This document shows, piece after piece, positions 25,620 through 34,134 of a stretch of DNA of 64,000 nt. Position 1 is the stretch's first letter; every line of letters begins with the position of its first letter. The stretch lies in assembly GCA_003452935.1 (NCBI GenBank), contig DMMY01000025.1:69802-133801 (forward strand). The letters are read 5' to 3'. Position numbers and translations under genes: made by a program. The DNA is from Elusimicrobiota bacterium. GTDB lineage: Bacteria; Elusimicrobiota; Elusimicrobia; UBA1565; UBA9628. The notes beneath the pieces were generated by a model. It saw only the letters and a list, made by a program, of their open reading frames with translations. It did not search any database and was not told where the DNA came from.

Positions 25620-27121
25620 GGTTCCTCCCAGCCGGCGGTGCGGAAATCAAGCATCCCGGCTATTTGGGGTTCGTAGTGAAGTTTCCTGCGCAGGGCAAAG
25701 GATCTGATGACCTGCACCGGCGAATATGCCAGGCCTTTGTTCTGGACTAGCTCCGCCAGTCTGAAACAGACTTTCTCCTGTTCCTGAGAGTTCAGGGTGC
25801 GGATCATCCGTTCGAAAAGGGCGTCGAAATCCGCGTCGCGCGCCAAACTGTATGGGCCTTGGGAATGAACGAAGATCATGTAGGGGAAATATGAGTGAGC
25901 CGTGGGATCGACGAAATGCGAGACCAGAAGATCTCCCTCCCAAGGCGGCAGGGACGCGTCGAGATTGGGACGAACGACCTCTTGGAAGACCTGCTCCTGG
26001 GAGGCGGTCCGCATGTCGACTTCCATTCCCACCCGGCGCAATTGAGCCGCGATAACCAGCCCGAACTGGAGGATCTCTTCCCGGACCAGCATCCGAATTT
26101 TTGGTCCCTTATTGAACCCCGCGGCGCGCAGCAGGCTAGCGGCTTTGCGGGGATTCGCTTCCGGGCTGCGGATTTGGGGATTATGGCCGAACTGGCCGGG
26201 CGCGCTCAAGGTGCTCAGGCGGCGGCCGTTGCCTTTGGCCGCGTAGCGGATGAGCGCCCCGGCGTCGATGGCGTAGGGCAGGGCTTGACGCACCCGCAGG
26301 TCTGCAAATGGTCCGCGTCGGGAGTTCGGGATCAATGTGACGGCGTAGAGGTCGGCGCTTTTGAGAATCTTGGTGTCGGGATTGCGCACGACCTTCATGG
26401 TGTCTAGGCCGGAGAGGTCTGTGATCATGTCCACCTCGCCGGCCAGAAGGGCATCAAGTTGCCTATTCATGGGAAGAAAACGGAAAATGAGCCGCTGCAC
26501 GCGAGGCGCGCCGGGCATCCAGTAGCTGGGATTGGCCTCGATCTCTATCTCTCGCCCGTGGTCCCAGCGGATAAACCGGAACGGACCGGTCCCCATCGGA
26601 TGGAGGGCGAAGCCGTCGTCGCCGACCTGCGCGATGTAGCGCGGCGGGACGATCTTGAAGAACATCGGCAGCTTGTTGAGCAGTATGCCGTCGGGTTCCT
26701 TGGTCTTGAGCCGCACGGTGTGCTCGTCAACGATGTCGACGGACAGGATGCTGCGGATAAGTCCGGCGTTTGGGGCGGGATGGCGCGCATCGAGCTGTCT
26801 TTTTAGGCTGAATTTGACGGCCTCGGCATTGAACGGTTCGCCGTTATGGAAACTGACGTTTCTGCGCAGCGAGAATTCCATCGTGAGCTCGTCCACCCGT
26901 CTCCAGGACTCGGCCAATCCCGGTATGATCCGGCCTTGGGGATCTAGACGGACCAGGCCGTCGAAGATTTGGTTGACGATGTTGTCCGAACTGGCGTCAA
27001 ATTCTCGGTGAGGATCCAGGGATACCGGGTCGGTGACGTCATTGACCACGACAAGCCGGCCTGGGACGGCCTGCGCCTGCGCGAGGAGAAAGGGCAGCAG
27101 AAGAGTCGGCAGCAGGCTCAT
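25616..27121 (-). CDS. Family 5 extracytoplasmic solute-binding protein
   Basis: 501 aa, SBP_bac_5 type (peptide/nickel/opine ABC systems). Signal peptide (LLPTLLLPFLLAQAQA), then VVVNDVTDPVSLDPHREFDASSDNIVNQIFDGLV and WRRVDELTMEFSLRRNVSFHNGEPFNAEAVKFS in sequence, all classic family features (quoted here in pieces: SLDPHREFDAS; FDGLVRLDP; FHNGEPFNAEAVKFS). No permease or ATPase genes lie beside it, so it is an orphan binding protein or has been recruited as a sensor. ATGA overlaps at both ends couple it to the TPP enzyme and the methyltransferase. Confidence 0.9.
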   Translation of the reverse strand: MSLLPTLLLPFLLAQAQAVPGRLVVVNDVTDPVSLDPHREFDASSDNIVNQIFDGLVRLDPQGRIIPGLAESWRRVDELTMEFSLRRNVSFHNGEPFNAEAVKFSLKRQLDARHPAPNAGLIRSILSVDIVDEHTVRLKTKEPDGILLNKLPMFFKIVPPRYIAQVGDDGFALHPMGTGPFRFIRWDHGREIEIEANPSYWMPGAPRVQRLIFRFLPMNRQLDALLAGEVDMITDLSGLDTMKVVRNPDTKILKSADLYAVTLIPNSRRGPFADLRVRQALPYAIDAGALIRYAAKGNGRRLSTLSAPGQFGHNPQIRSPEANPRKAASLLRAAGFNKGPKIRMLVREEILQFGLVIAAQLRRVGMEVDMRTASQEQVFQEVVRPNLDASLPPWEGDLLVSHFVDPTAHSYFPYMIFVHSQGPYSLARDADFDALFERMIRTLNSQEQEKVCFRLAELVQNKGLAYSPVQVIRSFALRRKLHYEPQIAGMLDFRTAGWEEP

Positions 27122-28893
27122 GTCGGATTGATCTGCGCCGCGAAAAAGCGCTCCAGGGCCCGGACCCGGGAATGGATGGGCGGGACTTCGTCGGGATCGA
27201 TCGTTACGTCGAGCACCGTGGGCGCCTCGCGGGCCAGGGCTTCGCTCAAGGCCGCGCCGAGTTCCCCGGGCCGGGACACGCGCCTTCCGACGGCGCCCAG
27301 ACCCTCGGCCACCTTGGCCAGGTCCAGGCGCTTGAATTCCGTGCCGAAGGTCCTGCCGTTGTACTGCAGCTTCTGGCCGTGATGCACGGCGTTGAATCGG
27401 CCGTCATTGAATATGATCCAGACCATTGCGATCCCGTAGGTCACGGCGGTGGAAACCTCCATGCCCGCCATGCCGAAGCCTCCGTCTCCCCCGATAGCTA
27501 TGACCGGGCGTTGGGGCGAGGCGAGCTTGCCGCCCAGGGCGCCGGCGATGCCGTAGCCCATGGCCGCGAACTCTCCCCAGTTATGGATGAAGACGTTGCG
27601 CCCCGTGGCCTCGAGATAGTGCAGCGCCCAAAGAGTATGATTTCCCACGTCGATGAAAATGGCCGCGTCCTCCGGCAGGGCGGCGTTGATTTCCCGCATG
27701 ACGCGCTGGGGCTTGAGCGGGATGTCCGTCGACAGGGTGGCCGGGGCGTTCTCGTAGGGCTCGACGCTTTTCTTCCAGGCCAGGAAATCCGATGCGGGGG
27801 CGGATTTCGCGAATTCGCCGCTGGCGATCATGCGGCGCAACTGGAAGAGGAGTTCGCGCAGAGTGGTCTTGGCGTCGCCGATGAGCGCCACTTGCACGGG
27901 GTAGTTGCGGGCGATCTGCCCGGGGTCTATGTCCTGCTGCAGCAGGGCCGCGCTGGGCTGGAGTCCCGTCTCCCAACCCTGCGTGGAAATCTCGTGCAGG
28001 CCGCTGCCCAGGACCAGCAGAACGTCGACCCCGGCCTTGAGGAGATAATCCTCGGATTGCGGGGAGCTGGCCAGTCCGAAAACGCGCAAGGCGAGGGGAT
28101 GGGTTTCCGGGAAGGCGCCCTTGCCTTTGGGCGTCGTAGCCACGGGCATGCCGAGGAGTTCCGCCAATTCCCGCAGTTCCGGTTGGGCGTTGGAAAGATT
28201 GACGCCGTGGCCGGCGAGTATGGCCGGACGCCGGGCCTCCAGGAGGCAGAGGGCCGCGGCTTTGACCGCTTCGCGGTCGAAGCCGCGGCTGATCGGGCGG
28301 TATTGATGCGGCCATTGCAGGTCTTCCCAAACCTCCTGGCCCATCAAATCCGATGGGATGTTGATGTGGACCGGCCCGCGCCTTCCGCTCATGGCCAGCC
28401 GGAAGCATTGGCGCAACGTCGCGGCCAGGGTGAGGGGATTGACGAGCATGGTTGACATCTTGGTGATCGGCCGCATGATTTCGACTATATCCACCCGGTC
28501 GTAGGTGGAATCCTGGAGCGCGCCCTTGCCGAATGCGGGCGTGGAGACCTGGGCGCTGAGGACCAGCAGGGGCACGGAATCGATCTTGGCCGCGGCAACG
28601 GCGGTGACGGCATTGGTGGCGCCGGGGCCGGTGGTGAGGCAGCAGACGCCGACCCTTCCGCTCAAACGGGCGTAACCCAAGGCCATGAAAGCGGCCCCGG
28701 CTTCATGGCGCGTGGAGATCGCGCGGATGGAGCGGTCATGGTAAAGCGCGTCGTAGAGGGGCGTGATGGCGCCGCCCGGGATGCCGAAGACCGTGTCCAC
28801 GCCTTCCCTCTTAAGCTGCGCCAAGATCAATTCCGCGGCACGGAGCCGGCAAACCGAGGTCTTGGGCGCGGCGGCAAGGTGCGGCGTTATCAT
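27118..28893 (-). CDS. Acetolactate-synthase-like TPP enzyme
   Basis: Thiamine-diphosphate-dependent decarboxylase/ligase, IlvB superfamily, 591 aa. Start at 28893 (codons MITPHLAAAPK) just after the upstream gene; a longer frame overlaps the HTH-REC gene and is rejected. Motifs: GVDTVFGIPGGAITPLYDAL, catalytic Glu in STRHEAGAAFMA, TTGPGATN, and the TPP/Mg site GGDGGFGMAGME...IIFNDGRFNAV. Missing any small regulatory IlvN subunit. Being coupled to a binding protein and methyltransferase rather than ilv genes argues against branched-chain amino-acid synthesis and for a specialised pathway; the product is not predictable. Confidence 0.9.
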   Translation of the reverse strand: MITPHLAAAPKTSVCRLRAAELILAQLKREGVDTVFGIPGGAITPLYDALYHDRSIRAISTRHEAGAAFMALGYARLSGRVGVCCLTTGPGATNAVTAVAAAKIDSVPLLVLSAQVSTPAFGKGALQDSTYDRVDIVEIMRPITKMSTMLVNPLTLAATLRQCFRLAMSGRRGPVHINIPSDLMGQEVWEDLQWPHQYRPISRGFDREAVKAAALCLLEARRPAILAGHGVNLSNAQPELRELAELLGMPVATTPKGKGAFPETHPLALRVFGLASSPQSEDYLLKAGVDVLLVLGSGLHEISTQGWETGLQPSAALLQQDIDPGQIARNYPVQVALIGDAKTTLRELLFQLRRMIASGEFAKSAPASDFLAWKKSVEPYENAPATLSTDIPLKPQRVMREINAALPEDAAIFIDVGNHTLWALHYLEATGRNVFIHNWGEFAAMGYGIAGALGGKLASPQRPVIAIGGDGGFGMAGMEVSTAVTYGIAMVWIIFNDGRFNAVHHGQKLQYNGRTFGTEFKRLDLAKVAEGLGAVGRRVSRPGELGAALSEALAREAPTVLDVTIDPDEVPPIHSRVRALERFFAAQINPT

Positions 28894-28909
28894 CGGGCCT
28901 TTAGCCTGC

Positions 28910-29524
28910 TCAGCGGTTGGTGGGCGAGGTCGCCGTGGTATCCAATTCCAAGAGCTCGCTGACCCGTTCCTTAAGAGTGGCGGTCGCCAGGGGCTTGGCG
29001 AAAAAGCAATCCGTATGGAGCCCCAAGAATCGCATTTCATCATCCGAGAGGAGGTTTCCGGAGATGGCGATGATCTTGATGGGGCGGGTCTGTTCATTGG
29101 AGCGCAGCAGCCGGCAGACCTCTAGGCCGTTGACCTGGGGGATGCGGATATCGAGGATGAGCAGGTCAGGGGCTTCCTTGCCGATGGACATGAGCGCTTC
29201 CAGGCCTCCCGCGCAGGAATGGATGTCCATCTGGGGCTCCGGCATGGCGCGCAGGGTCCTGACGATCATGCGCTGTACGTTGAGATCGTCTTCCACCACG
29301 AGGACCCTTTTATTGCGCTGGGTCAGGTCGTCCGGTATCGGCATGTCGAATTTGCGCATGAAATCGACCAGATCCGCAAGCAGGATGCGGCGGTGGCCGC
29401 CCGGGGTGTAGCGGGCCTTGAGCTTTCCCTTATTGACCCAATTGATTACGGTGGTGTGAAAGACGCCGCATATCTTGGCGACCTCGAAAGTCGTGAAAGG
29501 CTTTTCTGAGTTTATAATTGTCAT
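28910..29524 (-). CDS. Regulator with N-terminal excisionase/MerR-type HTH and C-terminal receiver
   Basis: 204 aa. Residues 8-60 are a MerR/excisionase-like winged helix (FTTFEVAKICGVFHTTVINW, then YTPGGHRRILLADL). Residues about 75-195 form a receiver (VLVVEDDLN; LLILDIRIPQVNGLE; ISGN; FFAKPL). The order HTH-REC is the reverse of usual response regulators. It lies 16 nt upstream of the TPP-SBP-methyltransferase operon and probably controls it. A promoter with perfect TTGACA ends 10 nt before ATG, without a Shine-Dalgarno. Confidence 0.9.
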   Translation of the reverse strand: MTIINSEKPFTTFEVAKICGVFHTTVINWVNKGKLKARYTPGGHRRILLADLVDFMRKFDMPIPDDLTQRNKRVLVVEDDLNVQRMIVRTLRAMPEPQMDIHSCAGGLEALMSIGKEAPDLLILDIRIPQVNGLEVCRLLRSNEQTRPIKIIAISGNLLSDDEMRFLGLHTDCFFAKPLATATLKERVSELLELDTTATSPTNR

Positions 29525-29534
29525 AAGTAGTGTA

Positions 29535-29564
29535 AGTTTAGTAATATAGGCGGCAGGCTGTCAA
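29535..29564 (-). promoter_or_regulatory. Promoter of the HTH-REC regulator
   Basis: Minus strand TTGACA (29564-29559), 18-nt spacer, TAAACT (29540-29535); ATG follows after 10 nt, so the leader is at most a few nt. It faces the divergent receiver gene at 29573. Confidence 0.65.
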
Positions 29565-29572
29565 CGCTCCTT

Positions 29573-29965
29573 ATGATGACTGCGAAACGAAAAACTGTCT
29601 TGATAGTCGATGACGATCCCAACTTTACCCGCATGCTGGCGCGTCTGCTCAAAAGCCGGGGGTTTGACGCGACGGTCGCCAGTACGATGGAAGCGGCCCG
29701 TCGCCTCATTGGCCATAACTCGGCGGATGCGATACTTCTCGACGTGGTCCTAGGCTCGGAGAACGGCTGGGATGTGTTGGGCGCGCTGCGCCGGCTGTGT
29801 CGGACGCCTGTCGTCATGATGACCGGAGGGCCCGTGGACGAGGAGACGCGCATCGACGCGCGCATGCTGGGAGCCAGCGACGTTCTGGGCAAGCCCTTTT
29901 CTCCCGCGGAACTGTGCGGCGTGCTGGAGCGCGTCCTGGCCGTGAAGCCCGACCTCCCCTCATAA
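29573..29965 (+). CDS. Stand-alone receiver protein (CheY-like)
   Basis: 130 aa, receiver only: acidic pair VDDDPNF, phospho-acceptor Asp in AILLDVVLGSENGWD, Thr in VVMMTGGP and Lys in VLGKPFSP. No output domain. Divergent from the HTH-REC gene and 2 nt before the ygeY promoter, so it is unlikely to be cotranscribed with ygeY alone. It could hand phosphate between the orphan kinases of this region. Start could equally be the second ATG at 29576. Confidence 0.9.
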   Translation: MMTAKRKTVLIVDDDPNFTRMLARLLKSRGFDATVASTMEAARRLIGHNSADAILLDVVLGSENGWDVLGALRRLCRTPVVMMTGGPVDEETRIDARMLGASDVLGKPFSPAELCGVLERVLAVKPDLPS

Positions 29966-29966
29966 A

Positions 29967-29996
29967 TTGACCTCCGCCGCGCCTTGGTGATAAAAT
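29967..29996 (+). promoter_or_regulatory. Promoter of the ygeY-like gene
   Basis: TTGACC (29967-29972), 18-nt spacer, TAAAAT (29991-29996), followed by CCAGGAG and ATG at 30022. Confidence 0.65.
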
Positions 29997-30021
29997 CGTT
30001 CGTGTCTTCCAGGAGAACCCC

Positions 30022-31218
30022 ATGACCGACATGTCCCTGCTGCACGGAGCCGCGAAGAAATACGAGCGCGATATGGTCCGCTTTGCGCGCGATTTGGTGC
30101 GTATTCCCAGTTTTTCCTGCCAGGAGGGCAAGCTCGTGGCCCGCGTCGCCCGGGAGATGGGCCGTGTCGGATTCGACCAGGTCAAGGTCGACCGCATGGG
30201 CAACATCATCGGCCGCGTCGGCAAGGGCCGCACCAAGATCATGCTCGACGCCCATGTCGACACCGTGGGCATTGGCGACCGCAAGGCATGGAAATGGGAC
30301 CCTTTCAAGGGCAAATACTCCGGAGGCAGGATTTATGGCCGCGGAGCGACCGACCAAAAACTCTCCCTGGCGCCGATGATCTATGCTGGCCGCATGCTCA
30401 AGGATTTGGGGCTTTTGGGGGATTTTACCTATTGGGTCGTGGGTTCCTGCATGGAGGAGGACTGCGACGGCCTGCCGTTGCTGCACTTGATCAATAAGGA
30501 AGGCTACAAGCCTGATTACGTGATCATCACCGAGCCCACCAATCTCGGAGTTTATCGCGGGCATCGCGGCCGCATGGAGATGAAGGTGGTCTGCCGGGGC
30601 CGCTCCTGCCACGCCTCGGCCCCGGAACGCGGCGTCAATGCCGTGGCCAATATGTCCGATATCGTGGCGGAAGTGAGCCGACTCAACGCGCGGCTTAAGA
30701 GAAACGGCTTTCTGGGCAAAGGCACGGTCGCGGTCACCAAGATCGATTGCCAGACCCCGTCGTTGAACGCGGTGCCCGATGAATGCACCATTTACCTGGA
30801 CCGGCGTCTGACCGCGGGCGAGACGCTCAGGCTGGCCGTGGCCCAGATCGAGAGGCTTGCCAGCGTGCGGCGGCACAAGGCCAAGGTGGAGGTCCTGCGT
30901 TACGATGCCGTCGCCTGGACCGGGCTCCGGGTGGGGCAGGAAAAGTATTATCCCACCTGGGTTCTGCCCGAGAGCCACAAGCTGGTCAAGGCGGCGAAGG
31001 CCGCGGGCCGGATCGCTCTCGGAAAGGCGCCCAAGGTGGACAAATGGGTTTTCTCGACGAACGGCGTGGCTTCGGCCGGCCGCTTGGGAATCCCCACGGT
31101 CGGTTTCGGGCCGTCAAACGAGATATATGCCCACACGGTCGACGAGGTCATGCCCGTTGAGCATTTGCTCAAGGCCGCGGTTTTTTACGCCGCCATCCCA
31201 AGGTTTCTCGCCCCTTGA
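30022..31218 (+). CDS. ygeY: YgeY-type M20 metallohydrolase
   Basis: M20/ArgE/DapE-family zinc hydrolase, 398 aa, closest by pattern to YgeY. Metal-site segments: LDAHVDTVG (His, Asp), GRGATDQK, catalytic EED in GSCMEEDCDG, ITEPTNLGV and the final His in NEIYAHTVDE. AGGAG precedes the ATG. In E. coli ygeW-ygeX-ygeY belong to an anaerobic purine/ureide catabolic cluster; here ygeX is missing and ygeY directly precedes a ygeW-like gene. Whether it deacylates the same substrate is inferred. Confidence 0.85.
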   Translation: MTDMSLLHGAAKKYERDMVRFARDLVRIPSFSCQEGKLVARVAREMGRVGFDQVKVDRMGNIIGRVGKGRTKIMLDAHVDTVGIGDRKAWKWDPFKGKYSGGRIYGRGATDQKLSLAPMIYAGRMLKDLGLLGDFTYWVVGSCMEEDCDGLPLLHLINKEGYKPDYVIITEPTNLGVYRGHRGRMEMKVVCRGRSCHASAPERGVNAVANMSDIVAEVSRLNARLKRNGFLGKGTVAVTKIDCQTPSLNAVPDECTIYLDRRLTAGETLRLAVAQIERLASVRRHKAKVEVLRYDAVAWTGLRVGQEKYYPTWVLPESHKLVKAAKAAGRIALGKAPKVDKWVFSTNGVASAGRLGIPTVGFGPSNEIYAHTVDEVMPVEHLLKAAVFYAAIPRFLAP

Positions 31219-31269
31219 GGGGCGGCGTTTTGATAGAATTTTGTTTATCCTGACAGGAGGATTTTGAAT

Positions 31270-32283
31270 ATGCAGAGCATGCTGCGGGGCAAGGACTGGA
31301 TCGAGACGATCGATTGGAGCAAGGAAGAGCTGGAAACGCTGCTCGAGACGTCCGGCGACCTCAAGCGCCGCTTCGCGCTGGGGGAGCCGCACCGGCTTCT
31401 GCAGGATAAAACGCTTTTCATGATGTTCTTCGAGCAATCCACCCGCACCCGCAACTCGACCGAAGCCGGCATGACCCAGCTGGGCGGCCACGCCCACGAC
31501 CTGACCCCGGACAAGATGCAGATTTCCCACGGCGAGACGCCGAAGGACACGGGCAAGGTCCTTTCCCGCTATGGCCACGGCATCGCGATCCGCAACTGCT
31601 TTTACGGCGTCGGCAATAAGTACATCCGCGAGGTGGCCGAGCACGCCAGCATCCCGGTCATCAACCTGCAGTGCGATGTGGACCACCCCTGCCAGTCCAT
31701 CGCGGACCTCATGACCATCCGCGAGAAGTTCGGCCGCAACCTCAAGGGCATGAAGTTCGTGATCTCCTGGACCTATGCCCCGGCCTACGCGCGGCCGCTC
31801 TCGGTTCCCCAGGGTCTCATCACGCTCCTGCCGCGCTTCGGCATGGACGTGGTCCTGGCCCATCCCAAGGAGTTCAATCTCATGCCGCGCACGGTCGAGG
31901 CGGCCAAGAAATTCGCCAAGGTCAGCGGCAGCAAGTTCAGCGTCACCCACGACATGGACGAGGCTTTCAAGGGCGCCGTGGTCTGCTACCCCAAGTCCTG
32001 GGGCTGCCATCAGTACCTGGAGGACCAGGGCGTGCCCGAGTCCGACCGAAAGAAGCTGGGCATGGACCTCATCGCCAAGTACAAGAGCTGGGTCTGCACC
32101 GAGAAGCGCATGAAGCTGGCCCGGAAGGAAGCCGTTTATATGCATCCCTTGCCGGCCGACAGGGGGGCCGAGGTCGAGGACGCGGTCATCGACGGGCCGC
32201 AAAGCATCGTCTTTGACCAGGCCGAGAACCGGCTCCACACGGTCAAGGCCATCGAGGCCCTGACCATGGGCGGCAGGCCGTAA
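31270..32283 (+). CDS. ygeW: YgeW-type carbamoyltransferase
   Basis: Transcarbamylase of the YgeW group rather than a true OTCase. ATG at 31270 with AGGAGG 9 nt upstream; an in-frame TTG two codons earlier is rejected. 337 aa. Carbamoyl-phosphate loop FEQSTRTRNSTE, then QISHGETPKDT, VNLQCDVDHPCQSIADL, SWTYAPAYARPLSVPQG, HPKEFNLMP and MHPLPAD. The stretch around DHPCQS and PLSVPQG matches YgeW closely from memory. With carbamate kinase in the same window, carbamoyl phosphate released by YgeW could yield ATP. Confidence 0.85.
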   Translation: MQSMLRGKDWIETIDWSKEELETLLETSGDLKRRFALGEPHRLLQDKTLFMMFFEQSTRTRNSTEAGMTQLGGHAHDLTPDKMQISHGETPKDTGKVLSRYGHGIAIRNCFYGVGNKYIREVAEHASIPVINLQCDVDHPCQSIADLMTIREKFGRNLKGMKFVISWTYAPAYARPLSVPQGLITLLPRFGMDVVLAHPKEFNLMPRTVEAAKKFAKVSGSKFSVTHDMDEAFKGAVVCYPKSWGCHQYLEDQGVPESDRKKLGMDLIAKYKSWVCTEKRMKLARKEAVYMHPLPADRGAEVEDAVIDGPQSIVFDQAENRLHTVKAIEALTMGGRP

Positions 32284-32328
32284 TCGGGCGTCGCGAGGTC
32301 CGCAAGCGGGGCCCTGCCGGGGGTGGGA

Positions 32329-34134
32329 ATGAAGAACCTTCTTTTTGCGGCAATCGCCTGCGCGTTGGCGGCGCACGGCGGCGTGCCTGGCGCCGCCCAT
32401 GCGGATGACGGGCTCGCCTGGGCCCGAGGCCGGGTTTGGTACCAGATTTTCCCCGAACGCTTCCGCAACGGCGACCCTGCCAATGATCCGGCCGCGGCCG
32501 AGGTGCCGGAGGGCGGCCGTCAGTGGCGTCCCTCCCGCTGGACCGGCGACTGGTACGAGCGCCAGCCTTGGGAAGTCAGGAGGTCGACTGATTTCTACGA
32601 TCCGGGCGTGGTCTTCGCGCGGCGGTACGGCGGCGACATCCAAGGCATCATAGACAAGCTCGATTACCTCAAGGATCTGGGCATAGACGTCATCTACCTC
32701 AATCCGATCTTCGAGGCCGAGAGCCTGCATAAATACGACTCCTCCAGTCTGCACCATGTGGATGATAACTTCGGGCCGGATCCGGCCGGGGACAAAAAAC
32801 TCCTGGCCGAGGCCCGGGAGACCGAGGATCCCGGCACCTGGATATGGACCAAGGCCGACATTGTCTTTCTGCGCCTTGTCAGGGAAGCGCACAGCCGCGG
32901 CATTCGTGTGGTCATTGACGGAGTCTTCAACCATACTGGCCGCTCCTTCTTCGCTTTCCAGGATATCCTTCAGAAGGGGAAGCAATCGCGCTATGCCGGC
33001 TGGTACGGTATCACCAGCTGGGGCGACAAACCGGGGGAGAGTTTCGATTATGACTCTTGGGCGGGGTTTAAGTCCTTGCCCGTCTTGGCCAAGGATTCCC
33101 AGGGTCTGGTTCCCGGGCCCAAAAAATATGTTTTCGACATCACCAGACGCTGGCTCGCGCCGCAGGGAGATCCTGCCCAGGGGGTTGACGGCTTTCGTCT
33201 GGATGTTATCGAGGAGGTTCCCGCGCCATTCTGGAAAGAGTGGCGGGCCTATGTGAAGTCCATCAAACCCGAAGCCATCACGGTTTCTGAGATTTGGGGC
33301 GACGCCTCGGCATGGGTCAGGGAAGGACGGGTGGACTCCTCCATGAACTACCAGTTCGCCGAGGCCGTGGCGAGCTTCTTTATCGACCGCAAAAAGTCGG
33401 TCACGGGAGCCCGGTTCGCGAGGCGGCTGCGCAAGCTGCTGGCCTCCTATAAGCCCCAAAACGCCCAGCTCCTTTTAAACCTCGTAGACTCCCACGATAC
33501 GGACCGGCTGGCCAGCATGATACTCAATCCGGACCGGAAGTACGGCCAGGGCAACCGCGTGCGCGAGAATCCGAGCTACGACGTGCGCAAGCCGGACGCG
33601 GCCGCATGGCGCGTCCTGAAGCAGATTGCGGCTTTTCAAATGACTTTTTTGGGCGCGCCCATGGTCTATTACGGCGACGAAGCGGGCATGTGGGGGGCGG
33701 GGGACCCCGACGATCGCAAGCCCATGCTTTGGCCGGATAAGCGCTTTTCTCCGGAGAAAACCCATCCCTTGGCCGGCCGCGCCAGGCCGGCGGACTTAGT
33801 CGCATTCGACTCGGAGCTTCATGACGCCTACAAGTCGCTTATCCGTCTGCGTCATCAGAGCCCGGCGCTCATGTCCGGAGACCTGGAATTCCTTGACGCC
33901 GCCGTGTCCAGGGACACGGTCGGATTTGTCCGCCGTTGCGCGATCCAGGAGGCCGTGATCCTGTTTAACCGTTCGGAGCGCCCATGGAAATCCGACATGT
34001 TGGCGCGGGAACTGGGGCATCCCAGCTACCGGGATGCGGCCAGCGGCGCTGTCTTGGCCGTGGCCAGGAACCGGCTCAGCGTGGAAGTCCCGGCGCGTGG
34101 GTTTGTCGTCCTTTTTTCCGAGCCGGAGAAATAG
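32329..34134 (+). CDS. Secreted GH13 alpha-amylase/neopullulanase-like enzyme
   Basis: Hydrolyses alpha-glucans or maltodextrins. ATG at 32329 (GGGGGTGGGA upstream). Signal peptide with cleavage near AAHADD. The barrel shows GH13 regions: I DGVFNHTG, II GFRLDVIEE (nucleophile Asp), III TVSEIWGDA (acid Glu), IV LVDSHDTDRL (transition-state Asp). 601 aa including an inserted B domain (DFYDPGVVFARRYGGDIQGI region) and a C-terminal beta domain. Immediately followed, with zero spacing, by an exported carboxypeptidase, so the pair is cotranscribed. Confidence 0.92.
   Translation: MKNLLFAAIACALAAHGGVPGAAHADDGLAWARGRVWYQIFPERFRNGDPANDPAAAEVPEGGRQWRPSRWTGDWYERQPWEVRRSTDFYDPGVVFARRYGGDIQGIIDKLDYLKDLGIDVIYLNPIFEAESLHKYDSSSLHHVDDNFGPDPAGDKKLLAEARETEDPGTWIWTKADIVFLRLVREAHSRGIRVVIDGVFNHTGRSFFAFQDILQKGKQSRYAGWYGITSWGDKPGESFDYDSWAGFKSLPVLAKDSQGLVPGPKKYVFDITRRWLAPQGDPAQGVDGFRLDVIEEVPAPFWKEWRAYVKSIKPEAITVSEIWGDASAWVREGRVDSSMNYQFAEAVASFFIDRKKSVTGARFARRLRKLLASYKPQNAQLLLNLVDSHDTDRLASMILNPDRKYGQGNRVRENPSYDVRKPDAAAWRVLKQIAAFQMTFLGAPMVYYGDEAGMWGAGDPDDRKPMLWPDKRFSPEKTHPLAGRARPADLVAFDSELHDAYKSLIRLRHQSPALMSGDLEFLDAAVSRDTVGFVRRCAIQEAVILFNRSERPWKSDMLARELGHPSYRDAASGAVLAVARNRLSVEVPARGFVVLFSEPEK

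Noticed and set aside
29521..30978. Antisense frame opposite the receiver and ygeY genes
   Set aside because: Opposite strand of two genes with clear motifs; low-complexity translation with no family features.
31114..33459. Antisense open frame of about 780 codons opposite ygeW and the amylase
   Set aside because: Shadow of two genes with clear catalytic motifs; composition is His/Gly/Asp-rich nonsense.
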